A stretch of DNA of 23,490 nt from Sulfolobus sp. UBA167 (GTDB taxonomy: Archaea; Thermoproteota; Thermoprotei_A; Sulfolobales; Sulfolobaceae), in assembly GCA_002495845.1 (NCBI GenBank), contig DAHF01000076.1, forward strand, positions 1-23,490, in the 5' to 3' direction. The notes below the pieces were generated by a model. That model had not been told where the DNA came from and did not search any database. It saw only the letters and a list, made by a program, of their open reading frames with translations. How positions within the stretch are numbered: the stretch's first letter is position 1; each line of letters opens with the position of its first letter. The position numbers and the translations under genes are program-made. This document shows, piece by piece, positions 14,478 through 21,672 of this stretch.

Positions 14478-15596
14478 TTAATGGGTCACGTATTTAAGGG
14501 CTATCCGTCTGGCGTCATCTGACGTTATCTTCTCACCCTTATCTGCCATAGCCTTGATCTCAGAGAGCACCTCCCTGAGGGAATTGTCGTCAAGAGAGAT
14601 TCCCTGATCTTCAAGTATTTTCCTGAGCCCGTGTATACCGCTATGCTTACCCAGCTCTATCCTCCTGAAGTTACCCACCTCTTCTGGGGTGAGGGGTTCG
14701 TAGGTTGAAGGATTCTCTAAGACTCCATGAACGTGGATGCCTGCCTCATGTCCGAAAGCATTATCGCCTACTATTGCCTTAAAGTAAGGTACTGGAACTC
14801 CGGTCAGCTCTGACACCATTTTGCTAGTTTCGTACAGCATCCATGTCTTTACATTGACGTTGAAACCGAAGAGCTTCTTTGCGCCCATCACAACCTCTTC
14901 CAGCGAGGCGTTCCCAGCTCTCTCACCTATTCCGTTGACCGTGACGTGCACTTGCCTAGCGCCTGCATAAATCCCAGCCAAGGAGTTAGCGGTAGCCAAG
15001 CCGAAATCGTTGTGGCAATGAACGCTCACGACTTTATCTCCGCTGATGCTGACTATCTTCTTAATTAAGTCGTAGAACTTGAAAGGATGCATGGTACCTA
15101 CAGTGTCGGGTACGTTTATCCTGTCTGCTCCTGCCTCAAGTGCAGTCTTAACCGCAGTCAACAAGAAGTCCTCGTCAGTCCTCGTAGCGTCCTCGGGGCT
15201 ATACTCTACAACTAGCCCGTGATCCTTGGCATACCTCACGTTTTCATAGATCTTTTCCAGCACTTCTTGTCTGCTCATCCTCAGCTTATACTTCAGGTGT
15301 ATATCAGAGGTAGCTATGAACAAATGTATGCTCCCTAGCCCACTTTGTATTGTCTTATCTATGTCGTTCTTGTTAGCCCTAGACAAACCTATGACTTCTG
15401 TGTAATCCCCTACCTCCTCCAAGATCTTTTTAGTTGACACGAACTCTCCTTCAGAGGAGGCTGGAAAACCGGCTTCTATCACGTCAACGCCCATGTCAGA
15501 TAGACGCTTAGCTATCTTGACTTTCTGCTCTACAGTTAGGTCTATCCCAGGGGCTTGTTCACCATCCCTTAAGGTTGTATCGAAAATTCTAACCGT
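14478..15596 (-). CDS. LeuA-family synthase (isopropylmalate/citramalate/homocitrate type); start unclear
   Basis: Acyl-CoA:2-oxoacid condensing enzyme of the DRE-TIM superfamily. The catalytic segment RIFDTTLRDGEQAPG, the metal site HCHNDFG and GIGERAGNA are all present, as are HLFIATSDIH and FGHEAGIHVHG. At about 370 aa it stops after the linker subdomains and lacks the C-terminal allosteric domain of LeuA, so it could be an isopropylmalate, citramalate or homocitrate synthase. The only in-frame ATG (15494) would delete the catalytic Arg-Asp. Upstream to the nearest stop there is no in-frame ATG, GTG or TTG. I take ACG 15596 as a nominal start; an out-of-frame ATG sits at 15609 where transcription should begin. 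Confidence 0.85.
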   Translation of the reverse strand, partial: TVRIFDTTLRDGEQAPGIDLTVEQKVKIAKRLSDMGVDVIEAGFPASSEGEFVSTKKILEEVGDYTEVIGLSRANKNDIDKTIQSGLGSIHLFIATSDIHLKYKLRMSRQEVLEKIYENVRYAKDHGLVVEYSPEDATRTDEDFLLTAVKTALEAGADRINVPDTVGTMHPFKFYDLIKKIVSISGDKVVSVHCHNDFGLATANSLAGIYAGARQVHVTVNGIGERAGNASLEEVVMGAKKLFGFNVNVKTWMLYETSKMVSELTGVPVPYFKAIVGDNAFGHEAGIHVHGVLENPSTYEPLTPEEVGNFRRIELGKHSGIHGLRKILEDQGISLDDNSLREVLSEIKAMADKGEKITSDDARRIALKYVTH

Positions 15597-15634
15597 GGAG
15601 AATACGCATCCCTTTTTGCACCAATGTTTTGTAC

Positions 15635-15642
15635 TATTTATA
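15635..15642 (-). promoter_or_regulatory. TATA box of the LeuA-family operon
   Basis: TATAAATA on the reverse strand, with a second AT-rich block TTTAAAT just upstream of it. The expected start, about 26 bp downstream, is near 15610, exactly at the out-of-frame ATG 15609. This implies a leaderless transcript and makes the missing in-frame start codon notable. Confidence 0.55.
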
Positions 15643-15658
15643 CCATTTAAATCTTACG

Positions 15659-16231
15659 TTAGAGAGCAGAGAGGCTTACCTTGTCATTTATCATGTAAAG
15701 AACTTCTTTAGCTATGTTAAGTTTGATCTTCTTCCTTGAGGTCATAGGAGCATTCTCCTTAAAATATGGCTTTGAGTACATTCCTATGAGGTCACTCTCC
15801 AGATCCATGGAGTAGAGCTTCACGAAAGAGGCCCCCGCAATCAGCGATAACAATACAGCCCTGTCCCCGTCTGTGAATCCGCCGTATAGTTTAGCCCTGC
15901 CTGTATTGGCTACCTGACATGTACCTATGACCTTCTTGAACTCAGACACTCGTTCAAGCTTATCCATGTTGTCCCCGTGAGCATGAACTACATAGATCGA
16001 GCCTCCGTTAGGTTTCATTATGCCGTCGAGGTCAGTGACCACCACGTCCGGGACTTTCAAATGCTCCTCCAAAAACCTCGATGCCCCGTCAGCTGCAACT
16101 ACTACGTCCTCTGTGACCCTGCTAAGGCTAGACAATGAAGGTCCAGCGCCTACTACTGCAACGCTCTTCCCTCTTATGAGTTCTAGAAGGTCTTCCTCCA
16201 CATCGTCTGACAAAAACTGGTTAAGCTTCAT
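15659..16231 (-). CDS. mptE: 6-hydroxymethyl-7,8-dihydropterin pyrophosphokinase, MptE-like
   Basis: Archaeal replacement for FolK: transfers pyrophosphate from ATP to 6-hydroxymethyl-dihydropterin in tetrahydropterin synthesis. The 190-aa product matches the MptE/DUF115 fold: AVVGAGPSLSSL (about 25-36), AADGAS, VVTDLDG with acidic metal ligands, VVHAHGDN, and FTDGDRAVLL. ATG start; GATATTTAAGG lies about 30-40 bp upstream on its strand. Functionally linked to the PTPS-like and DHPS-like genes within the next 4 kb, though it has its own promoter. Confidence 0.85.
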   Translation of the reverse strand: MKLNQFLSDDVEEDLLELIRGKSVAVVGAGPSLSSLSRVTEDVVVAADGASRFLEEHLKVPDVVVTDLDGIMKPNGGSIYVVHAHGDNMDKLERVSEFKKVIGTCQVANTGRAKLYGGFTDGDRAVLLSLIAGASFVKLYSMDLESDLIGMYSKPYFKENAPMTSRKKIKLNIAKEVLYMINDKVSLSAL

Positions 16232-16293
16232 ACATGCTAAGTAGTCGTCCCTTTCGCTTATCCTTAAATATCCTCTTACCTTAGAGTAGAATC

Positions 16294-16485
16294 CTATCCA
16301 GAATTCCTTATCTTGAAATAAATTTGATCACCTTCGTCCTTAATAACCTCTATTCCCATTTTTACTATATCAGGGTAAACGGGGTTCTTCTTTGAAATTT
16401 TAAAAATAGCCTGCTTCAGGTAATTTACGGCCTCAATAGGATCTGATGAACACGTATCCGAATCTAAGTCAATTATGGAACTCAT
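16294..16485 (-). CDS. Small protein of unknown function (63 aa), downstream of HEPN gene
   Basis: ATG-started 63-codon frame with an acidic N-terminus, an amphipathic segment (DPIEAVNYLKQAIFKISKK) and a beta-like end (YFKIRNSG). Not recognised. Its start overlaps the end of the HEPN gene by 17 nt, and the compact three-gene arrangement supports it being translated. No transmembrane or metal-binding pattern visible. Confidence 0.5.
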   Translation of the reverse strand: MSSIIDLDSDTCSSDPIEAVNYLKQAIFKISKKNPVYPDIVKMGIEVIKDEGDQIYFKIRNSG

Positions 16486-16873
16486 CGAAGATCACGTTGA
16501 CCTTATCGAACAAGGAAGTGATCTCGTTCATTATTATTTCAGCCTCTTTGTGCCTGATCACAACCGATGGAGTCTTCAGCGAAGACTCGTCTATGACCGT
16601 TGATGGAAAAAGCTTAGCCTCGATCTCCTGAAGTTTCGATATTACCTCCTTCGTGTTGTCGTCTAATTCGTTGTTCCTTTTGAGGTACTCTAACGACATT
16701 GCGTTACCGCTAGAAGACTTTGAATAGATCCCATACAAGGACAGTAAAGCTTTGCTCATGTTTTCAACTGATTCGTAAAGCCTTATCGCGGTGTAAAGGA
16801 GATCCCCATCGTCGAAGGCCATCTTTGCTTCCTTCAGGGTTCTGTTAGTCCTCAGGATGTATTCCGATGCCAT
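16469..16873 (-). CDS. HEPN-domain protein
   Basis: Four-helix HEPN protein. The diagnostic segment is EAKMAFDDGDLLYTAIRLYE followed by SVENMSKALLSLYGI, the A-x-x-x-x-x-x-G ... Y-x-(A/S)-x-E-x-x-x-K-A-L pattern. The RNase motif R-x4-6-H of HEPN toxins is not seen (only an adjacent RH near SVVIRHKE), so catalytic activity is doubtful. I choose ATG 16873, which follows the upstream stop by one nucleotide; an ATG at 16894 would add seven residues and overlap the upstream gene. Middle gene of a three-gene reverse cluster whose first gene may be a divergent nucleotidyltransferase, the usual HEPN partner. Confidence 0.65.
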   Translation of the reverse strand: MASEYILRTNRTLKEAKMAFDDGDLLYTAIRLYESVENMSKALLSLYGIYSKSSSGNAMSLEYLKRNNELDDNTKEVISKLQEIEAKLFPSTVIDESSLKTPSVVIRHKEAEIIMNEITSLFDKVNVIFDEFHN

Positions 16874-16874
16874 T

Positions 16875-17297
16875 TCACTGTTGTTCAATATCAACTACCT
16901 CTCCTTTCTTGATGTCAGCCAAAAGTAAAATTTTCTTTCCGTCCTCTTCCATGGTCCTGAATTCCTTGCTGAAGAGCTTGTCCGGATCGTAGAGTATCTT
17001 CCCGAACTTGGAAACGTAAATCAGGTAAGGTACGCTGAGCTTAGCCTCCTTGTCTGAGAATATTATTACTTGGATCTTCGTATCTTTATCTAACGGAGTG
17101 TCCTTCAATGCCCTCTTGATGAAGAACCATGATATCTCCCCCCTGGAGGTAAACGAGACCCCGGACACTTCCTTGAGCACTACGACCAGGGTAGGGACTT
17201 CCTCGTTTAGGTCTATGGCAGCAGCCCTGAACGTGTTACCGTACCACTTTATCATATCGGATAGAATTTTCTCAGATAGAGAAAATACGTAGTTCAT
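16875..17297 (-). CDS. Unknown protein, possibly a divergent minimal nucleotidyltransferase-like partner of HEPN
   Basis: 140-residue alpha/beta protein. The C-terminal half (TKIQVIIFSDKE ... YLIYVSKFGKILYDPDKLF) resembles the last strand and GxxLYDPDG-like turn of MNT-type minimal nucleotidyltransferases that pair with HEPN proteins. The catalytic G-S-x-x-R-G and D-x-D motifs are not visible, so it would be inactive or a different fold. ATG start; CTTATAACTTA about 25 bp upstream suggests a leaderless transcript. First gene of the cluster, divergent from the next forward gene across 30 bp. Confident as a gene, low confidence in the family. Confidence 0.6.
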   Translation of the reverse strand: MNYVFSLSEKILSDMIKWYGNTFRAAAIDLNEEVPTLVVVLKEVSGVSFTSRGEISWFFIKRALKDTPLDKDTKIQVIIFSDKEAKLSVPYLIYVSKFGKILYDPDKLFSKEFRTMEEDGKKILLLADIKKGEVVDIEQQ

Positions 17298-17327
17298 GTT
17301 TAATATTTTCGATTCTAAGTTATAAGT
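17298..17327. promoter_or_regulatory. Compact divergent promoter region (30 bp)
   Basis: Two leaderless starts face away across 30 bp. Reverse gene: CTTATAACTTA (about 17314-17325) is 20-28 bp from its ATG at 17297. Forward gene: TTTAATATTTTCG (about 17298-17310) is 20-28 bp from GTG 17328. Each TATA element lies next to the other gene's start, so divergent initiation complexes would overlap. Confidence 0.4.
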
Positions 17328-17837
17328 GTGAACTCAGCTGAAAGATCGTTCTTGGAGAGGACGCCGAGCATGAAGATAGAGATAGTTGAAGAGAGCGTTC
17401 CATGTTCGACAGAGTGTCTGAAAGGCTCGGAACTGGCAGAGGTGCTTAACGATGAGTCTTTCAGGGAACAGATAGAAATACTTGACAGCATAATCTCGCT
17501 CATAAGGGATAACGTAGATTCGCTGAAGGCTAAGGTGAAGGATGCGTTAGGGAATGATGGAATCAGCTTAGAGAATGCTACATACGCTATATATCACTTA
17601 GTGGAGGAAGGAGGGGACGTGATCTTCGGCACGAATTACCTGAAGTACAATGAAAGGATAATATTCGAAGGTGACTTCAACGGCATGAACTCGGTTTATA
17701 AGAAGATTGCCTACATGAGGGACGACCCTGACGTAAAGTCCCTTTGCGATCAAATAAGAAATCTGTGCGAAGCTACATGGAGGCATGTTAATAAAAACCT
17801 GAGGAAGATGTTTACAAGTGAACCGAATGAAAGTTAA
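17328..17837 (+). CDS. Unknown helical protein (169 aa) upstream of the PTPS-like gene
   Basis: Not recognised. Mostly helical, with cysteines at two places (SVPCSTECLKG near residue 26 and SLCDQIRNLCEATW near 138-149) that could bind a metal or form disulfides. GTG 17328 fits a leaderless start about 25 bp from an AT-rich TATA element; an in-frame ATG at 17370 is the alternative. Its 3' end overlaps the PTPS-like gene by 11-20 nt, so the two are translationally linked and a role in pterin metabolism is conceivable but unproven. Confidence 0.65.
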   Translation: MNSAERSFLERTPSMKIEIVEESVPCSTECLKGSELAEVLNDESFREQIEILDSIISLIRDNVDSLKAKVKDALGNDGISLENATYAIYHLVEEGGDVIFGTNYLKYNERIIFEGDFNGMNSVYKKIAYMRDDPDVKSLCDQIRNLCEATWRHVNKNLRKMFTSEPNES

Positions 17838-18243
17838 GATCGGAATGGAAGGATTCACGATAGACTCAGCTCACTATACACCTTCCTCCCCGGGCAATGA
17901 GCAAATCCACGGTCATACATATGAAGTGTCGGTTGAGGTAGAAGGGAATGTAGATGAGAAGACCGGGTTCGTGATAGATTTCGACATATTGAAAGGCATA
18001 GTCCAGGACGTAGTCAAGGAGTATGATCACAAACTCTTAATCCCCAGGAAAGACGCAGAGGGAATAGATATGAAGGGACCTTTCGTAGTTCTCACTAAGG
18101 TGATAGACCATCCTTTCGCTACAGTAGAATACATAGGGCAGGATATAGCAAAGAAGTTACACGAGAGGTTGAAGGGTAGCTATCAGATACGACTTAAGAT
18201 AAGTGAAGGTAAAGGGGCATATGCGGTCATAGAATACCCTTGA
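17827..18243 (+). CDS. 6-pyruvoyl-tetrahydropterin synthase/QueD family protein with PTPS-III-like motif
   Basis: T-fold enzyme of COG0720 acting on dihydroneopterin triphosphate. From ATG 17827 (138 aa): zinc ligands His16, His28, His30 in DSAHYTP and EQIHGHTYEV, catalytic Asp67-His68 (YDHKL), and the pterin-anchoring EYIGQDIA region. The nucleophilic Cys of QueD (CxxxHGH) is absent; instead Glu25 gives ExxHGH, the motif described for PTPS-III proteins that make 6-hydroxymethyl-dihydropterin. That product is the substrate of MptE, encoded 1.6 kb away. GTG 17818 is an alternative start. Converges on the next reverse gene with a 17-nt overlap. Confidence 0.85.
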   Translation: MKVKIGMEGFTIDSAHYTPSSPGNEQIHGHTYEVSVEVEGNVDEKTGFVIDFDILKGIVQDVVKEYDHKLLIPRKDAEGIDMKGPFVVLTKVIDHPFATVEYIGQDIAKKLHERLKGSYQIRLKISEGKGAYAVIEYP

Positions 18244-18667
18244 TATACCTCATTCCTACGTTGTCTATCCATAGAGAAGCTTCACGGTTTGATGAACGAA
18301 AACATATCCCCGGAACGCCCAAGCACTCTTCTTTATCTTCTATGATAGATTGTTTAGCCTCTTCAACTCTTGTTACATTCCCTTGGTCTGTAATTTTAAC
18401 ATATCCTTTCTTTTCAAACCTGACAATGGGGCTGTCCTCCCTGAAGATGAAGACACCTCCGAATATCACGGTGTAGCAAAATCTAGGTTGGAACTTGCAG
18501 AGTTCCTCATAATTATCGTCTCTTATGCTCAAGAGGAGCTCCCTCTCTAGATAGTTAGAGTTCTGCAGGGTCACTATTGGTGGCAACACGGACACGGTGA
18601 GGTAATAGTCAGCGTCATCTCCCTTCAGTTTAGCTTCAATGAACTTAGGTATCGATATTCTCTCCAT
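18227..18667 (-). CDS. Unknown protein (146 aa) coupled to the DHPS-like gene
   Basis: Starts MERISIPKFIEAKLKGDDADYY; mostly beta with repeated cysteines (LCKFQPRFCYTV, ECLGVPGICFRSS). No family recognised. The frame is open further upstream, but ATG 18667 is favoured by an AGGAGGG ribosome-binding site 6-7 nt before it. It overlaps the end of the DHPS-like gene by 23 nt, so it is its operon partner and a candidate accessory in pterin synthesis. Ends overlapping the PTPS-like gene tail to tail. Confidence 0.68.
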   Translation of the reverse strand: MERISIPKFIEAKLKGDDADYYLTVSVLPPIVTLQNSNYLERELLLSIRDDNYEELCKFQPRFCYTVIFGGVFIFREDSPIVRFEKKGYVKITDQGNVTRVEEAKQSIIEDKEECLGVPGICFRSSNREASLWIDNVGMRYIKGIL

Positions 18668-20132
18668 TTGGAACCCTCCTGAATACTGGCTTATCTTGGA
18701 TATAATTTTTATCAATTGATAGGGACACCTCTGCCTTAGACAGTTCATAGCCTATGTAGAGGGTATGCTCCAGTGAGGGCTTGACGCCTCTCTTCTCAAG
18801 CTCCCTGATGAGGCTCCTTCCTAAACTGAGGGCGTCCTTCCCGTGGAGTTCTATCTCACCTCCCTCTCCCTTCCACTCAATTACTATGTCTTCATCTGAT
18901 AAGTATATCCTTGAAAATCCCCTGTCCATGACTGGCTCGTTTCTTCCTACTTCGAGCCCCTTACTTTGCTCTCGCGGAATCCTCCTTTTGTCCTTGAGTA
19001 TTAGTAGATCTACACCGACGTCCTTTGGTAGCTTGGACTTAGACATGGCTATTGATATCATCTTCCCCGCCTCCCTTGTCTCCCACGCGCTCCACCTCGT
19101 TTTCCCCTTGTCCATCGTCAACAAACATGAAGCACCTAACTCTCCCGCTATTGCTACCATTGATGCGTTGACTCCCACGCTGTCCGCATCTATAAGTTCC
19201 GTGAAGTTGAGTATACCCATCATGATGGGGACGTCATTTAGAGCGTCCCTCAGCTTAGAGTATTCTCTTATGCTGTCCACGAAGCCCTTCAGAGGCGGGG
19301 ATAGAACAGGATCAGCCATCATTCTATCGAAGCCCATCTCTTTTGCCTTCTTCAAGGTAGATAAAACGACTTGGCTTCGATTGTCAACCTCGTATGGAGC
19401 TACGACGAAGCACGCATCCCTCTTGACTTGAGTTAGAGCCTCAACGTTCCTTTCGTTCATGTTGAAGACGAAAGTTGCCCCTGCCTTTACTCCCTCCACT
19501 AATTCGCTTGGAGAGTCGCTGTCTATCCCCACGGGCTTGCCGAGCTCTAGGGCTTCCTTGACTTTCCTCCTAACTTCCTCCCTATCATCATGACCTACAG
19601 GAAAGCCTACAACTACCACGTCGACGTATTTCTCCACTCTCCTCACGTCAGACAGCTCCTGTTTCTCAGACACCTCTAGAAATATTCTAAATGGAGGAGG
19701 CCTCAAGGGGATTTTCAGGCCCGACACAGAGAACGCCTCCTTAAAGCTACTTTCGATTTCCTTAAGCTGAATCTCACTGTCCCCTCTAGAGACGAATTTG
19801 TCAGCTGGTTCCCTTGGGGAAAGGGATTTCCCTTGCAGAAGCGCTTCAACTGCCATTTTAATGTCCCATGCTTCCTCAGTTCCCTTCACGGTAGGAATTC
19901 CAGTAGCCTTCTCTATGACTGTGGCGTCACCGAAGACCAGTCCCGGGAGAATAATGTAATCGTATCCCCTGACGTTCTTCAGCCTCTCAGCTATGTACCT
20001 AACGTTCATCAGCGCAGCCACTGGCACACTCATGGTAACAATGTCTATCTCTGCGCCCTTTATTGACTTGACCGCCTCGGCGAGTATAGGATAAGCCAAT
20101 TTACCAGTAACTAAGAGAATCTTCACTATCAC
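18645..20132 (-). CDS. Dihydropteroate synthase-like protein (archaeal, MJ0107 type)
   Basis: 495-residue archaeal DHPS-related protein. An N-terminal Rossmann-like domain (about 1-140, LLVTGKLAYPILAEAVKS), a pterin-binding TIM barrel (about 150-375, with VGIDSDSPSELVEG, MMADPVLSPPL and MMGILNFTELIDADS) and a C-terminal domain with GVDLLILKDKRR and EWKGEGGEIELHGKDALSLGR. In archaeal methanopterin-like pathways this family is a candidate for the step joining the pterin to its arylamine. GTG 20132 start; GTG 20126 fits equally well. A T-rich TATA-like element lies about 20-27 bp upstream. The unknown gene downstream is coupled through a 23-nt overlap. Confidence 0.87.
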   Translation of the reverse strand: MIVKILLVTGKLAYPILAEAVKSIKGAEIDIVTMSVPVAALMNVRYIAERLKNVRGYDYIILPGLVFGDATVIEKATGIPTVKGTEEAWDIKMAVEALLQGKSLSPREPADKFVSRGDSEIQLKEIESSFKEAFSVSGLKIPLRPPPFRIFLEVSEKQELSDVRRVEKYVDVVVVGFPVGHDDREEVRRKVKEALELGKPVGIDSDSPSELVEGVKAGATFVFNMNERNVEALTQVKRDACFVVAPYEVDNRSQVVLSTLKKAKEMGFDRMMADPVLSPPLKGFVDSIREYSKLRDALNDVPIMMGILNFTELIDADSVGVNASMVAIAGELGASCLLTMDKGKTRWSAWETREAGKMISIAMSKSKLPKDVGVDLLILKDKRRIPREQSKGLEVGRNEPVMDRGFSRIYLSDEDIVIEWKGEGGEIELHGKDALSLGRSLIRELEKRGVKPSLEHTLYIGYELSKAEVSLSIDKNYIQDKPVFRRVPNGENIDT

Positions 20133-20246
20133 CTTTTACTAGGAGAAGTAAAAAAAGGATGCTTTCAAGTTTGGTCTTCTACTGATAAGTATTTTTAATT
20201 CAGTTCATCATTATTCTTTGAGATATGTCTTAAATTGATCAGTGGA
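20133..20246. other. AT-rich spacer between the DHPS-like gene and the IS remnant
   Basis: Holds the promoter of the reverse DHPS-like gene (T-rich run about 20150-20158). A forward TATTTTTAAT near 20190 could fire toward the IS remnant. No gene seen. Confidence 0.3.
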
Positions 20247-20538
20247 CTACCTCCGCCCCTGCGGACAGGAAATCCTTACCTCGTGATTTTCCTGCTTCTT
20301 TAAGCAATCTCGATCCTCCTTCACCCACGAGGTCCTATAGAACCGTTCTGTGATGCCACGTGCGGTTACTGAGGGTTTGCCCTCCACAGCGTAGTTACCC
20401 TCCTAGTACTAGCCCAGCTAAGCCTTGGTCTAGGTGTCGCTTCTTCACGGCGAACTCTTCTAGCATCCATTTCTTACGAAAGGGTACTTTCGCCCCAACC
20501 CCCGTTAAAGACACGGACTCTCGAAGATAGAAACATGT
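20247..20538 (-). pseudogene. tnpB: Decayed 3' end of an IS200/IS605-type tnpB with right end
   Basis: Two reverse-strand frames together look like the C-terminal part of a TnpB. The first (20395-20538) reads ESVSLTG ... WMLEEFAVKKRHLDQG then LAGLVLGG and a stop. The second (20247-about 20379) reads KPSVTARGITERFYRTSWVK and LKKQEN and ends in TAG within GGTAGTCCAC. They are separated by a short insertion carrying the stop plus a one-base shift. GAAGCAGGAA (20289-20298) and GGTAGTCCAC (20242-20251) match the right end at the start of the window. The nuclease domains are missing. The GC-rich segment has several strong hairpins (CCTCGTG/CACGAGG; CAGGAAA/TTTCCTG; GGAGGG/CCCTC) and may contain the transposon guide RNA. 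Assignment rests on the tail resemblance. Confidence 0.55.
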
Positions 20539-20700
20539 ACATTTTATGAATTAAGAAAATTCTTTTTTCTTTTTCTTTAAAAAACCAAAGAAGAAATTTG
20601 ACCTTCTAAGAACCTGCACTTTCTTGAAGGCAAGCGTCTTAGCATTAATATCAAAAATCTAAAGGGAAAAAATTAAAGTCGCATAAGAGTAATTTCACCT
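20539..20700. promoter_or_regulatory. Upstream region and TATA box of trxB
   Basis: AT-rich spacer. AAAAAATTAAAG (about 20667-20678), centred 28 bp before the trxB ATG, suits a leaderless promoter. The run TTCTTTTTTCTTTTTCTTT (about 20561-20579) is a plausible terminator for any forward transcript through the IS remnant, and in reverse provides a TTTTTTAAAG element toward it. Confidence 0.4.
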
Positions 20701-21672
20701 ATGAGCTTGTTACCAAAGTCGTCAAATGTAAAGCCGGGAGAGAAGTTTGATGTTATAATAGTTGGTTTAGGTCCAGCAGCGTACAGCGCAGCTTTATACT
20801 CAGCAAGGTACATCATGAAAACGCTGGTCATAGGTGAGACCCCTGGAGGACAGCTTACAGAAGCTGCCGATGTCGATGATTACTTAGGTCTCATAAACTT
20901 ACCAGCCCAAAAGATGATCGAGACCTTCAATCAGCACATAGAGAGGTATAACGTTCCCGTCCTCATTGACACGGTTGAGTCGGTCAAGAAAGAAGGAGAC
21001 GAATTCATAGTGAAAACAAAGAGAAAGGGAGAGTACAAGGCGTCTTCCGTGATCGTTACAATTGGAGTGAAGAGGAGGAAGCTTAACGTACCGGGAGAAG
21101 AGAAGTTCACGGGCAGAGGGGTTTCTTATTGCTCTGTATGCGACGCTCCCCTCTTCAAGAACAGACCAGTGGTCGTAGTCGGAGGAGGCGACTCCGCACT
21201 AGAGGGTGCTGAACTTCTCTCAAGATACGCTACTAAAGTATATTTAGTTCACAGAAGAGATGAATTCAGAGGACAACCTTACTACGTCGAGATTATAAAG
21301 CAGAAGCCTAACGTTGAGATTATCCTCAACTCTACAGTCACAGAGATAAAGGGAGAGAAAATAGTCAACAAAGCCGTGGTAAAGAACCTTAAGACAGGGG
21401 AAACGAGGGAGCTAGACGTGAATGGGGTCTTCGTGGAGATAGGCTTCGAACCTCCAATAGAGTTTGCAAGAAACAACGGGATAGAGACTGACGAGAAGGG
21501 ATACATAAAGGTTGACGAGTGGATGAGGACTAACATTGATGGGTTATTCGCAGCTGGAGACTGCACTGGACTTTGGATGGGATTTAGACAAGTCATAACA
21601 GCTACGGCGCAAGGAGCAGTAGCGTCCCACGCTGTATATAGTTACCTTAACGAAAAGAAGGGAAAGAAATGA
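20701..21672 (+). CDS. trxB: Thioredoxin reductase
   Basis: FAD/NAD(P)H-dependent reductase (323 aa) that keeps thioredoxin or glutaredoxin-like proteins reduced. FAD-binding GLGPAAYSAA near residue 22, the GGQLTEA segment, redox pair CSVC in GVSYCSVCDAP (about 141-144), nucleotide-binding GGGDSALEGA and HRRDEFRG (the HRRxxxR pattern associated with NADPH), and the C-terminal FAAGDCTG FAD motif are intact. ATG start, probably leaderless. Overlaps the following phosphatase gene by ATGA. Confidence 0.95.
   Translation: MSLLPKSSNVKPGEKFDVIIVGLGPAAYSAALYSARYIMKTLVIGETPGGQLTEAADVDDYLGLINLPAQKMIETFNQHIERYNVPVLIDTVESVKKEGDEFIVKTKRKGEYKASSVIVTIGVKRRKLNVPGEEKFTGRGVSYCSVCDAPLFKNRPVVVVGGGDSALEGAELLSRYATKVYLVHRRDEFRGQPYYVEIIKQKPNVEIILNSTVTEIKGEKIVNKAVVKNLKTGETRELDVNGVFVEIGFEPPIEFARNNGIETDEKGYIKVDEWMRTNIDGLFAAGDCTGLWMGFRQVITATAQGAVASHAVYSYLNEKKGKK

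Noticed and set aside
18668..18748. N-terminal extension of the unknown gene at 18227
   Set aside because: It would lie wholly inside the DHPS-like gene, and a good AGGAGGG site precedes the internal ATG 18667.
18781..19431. Long forward frame inside the DHPS-like gene
   Set aside because: Antisense shadow: serine/leucine-rich with no motif, while the reverse frame matches a known family throughout.
20242..20538. RNase P RNA or SRP RNA in the GC-rich intergenic block
   Set aside because: An ACAGAA occurs, but the other universal RNase P blocks (GAGGAAAGTCC, AGAG-type region) and the SRP GGAAG/AGCAG helix are absent; TnpB-like frames explain it better.
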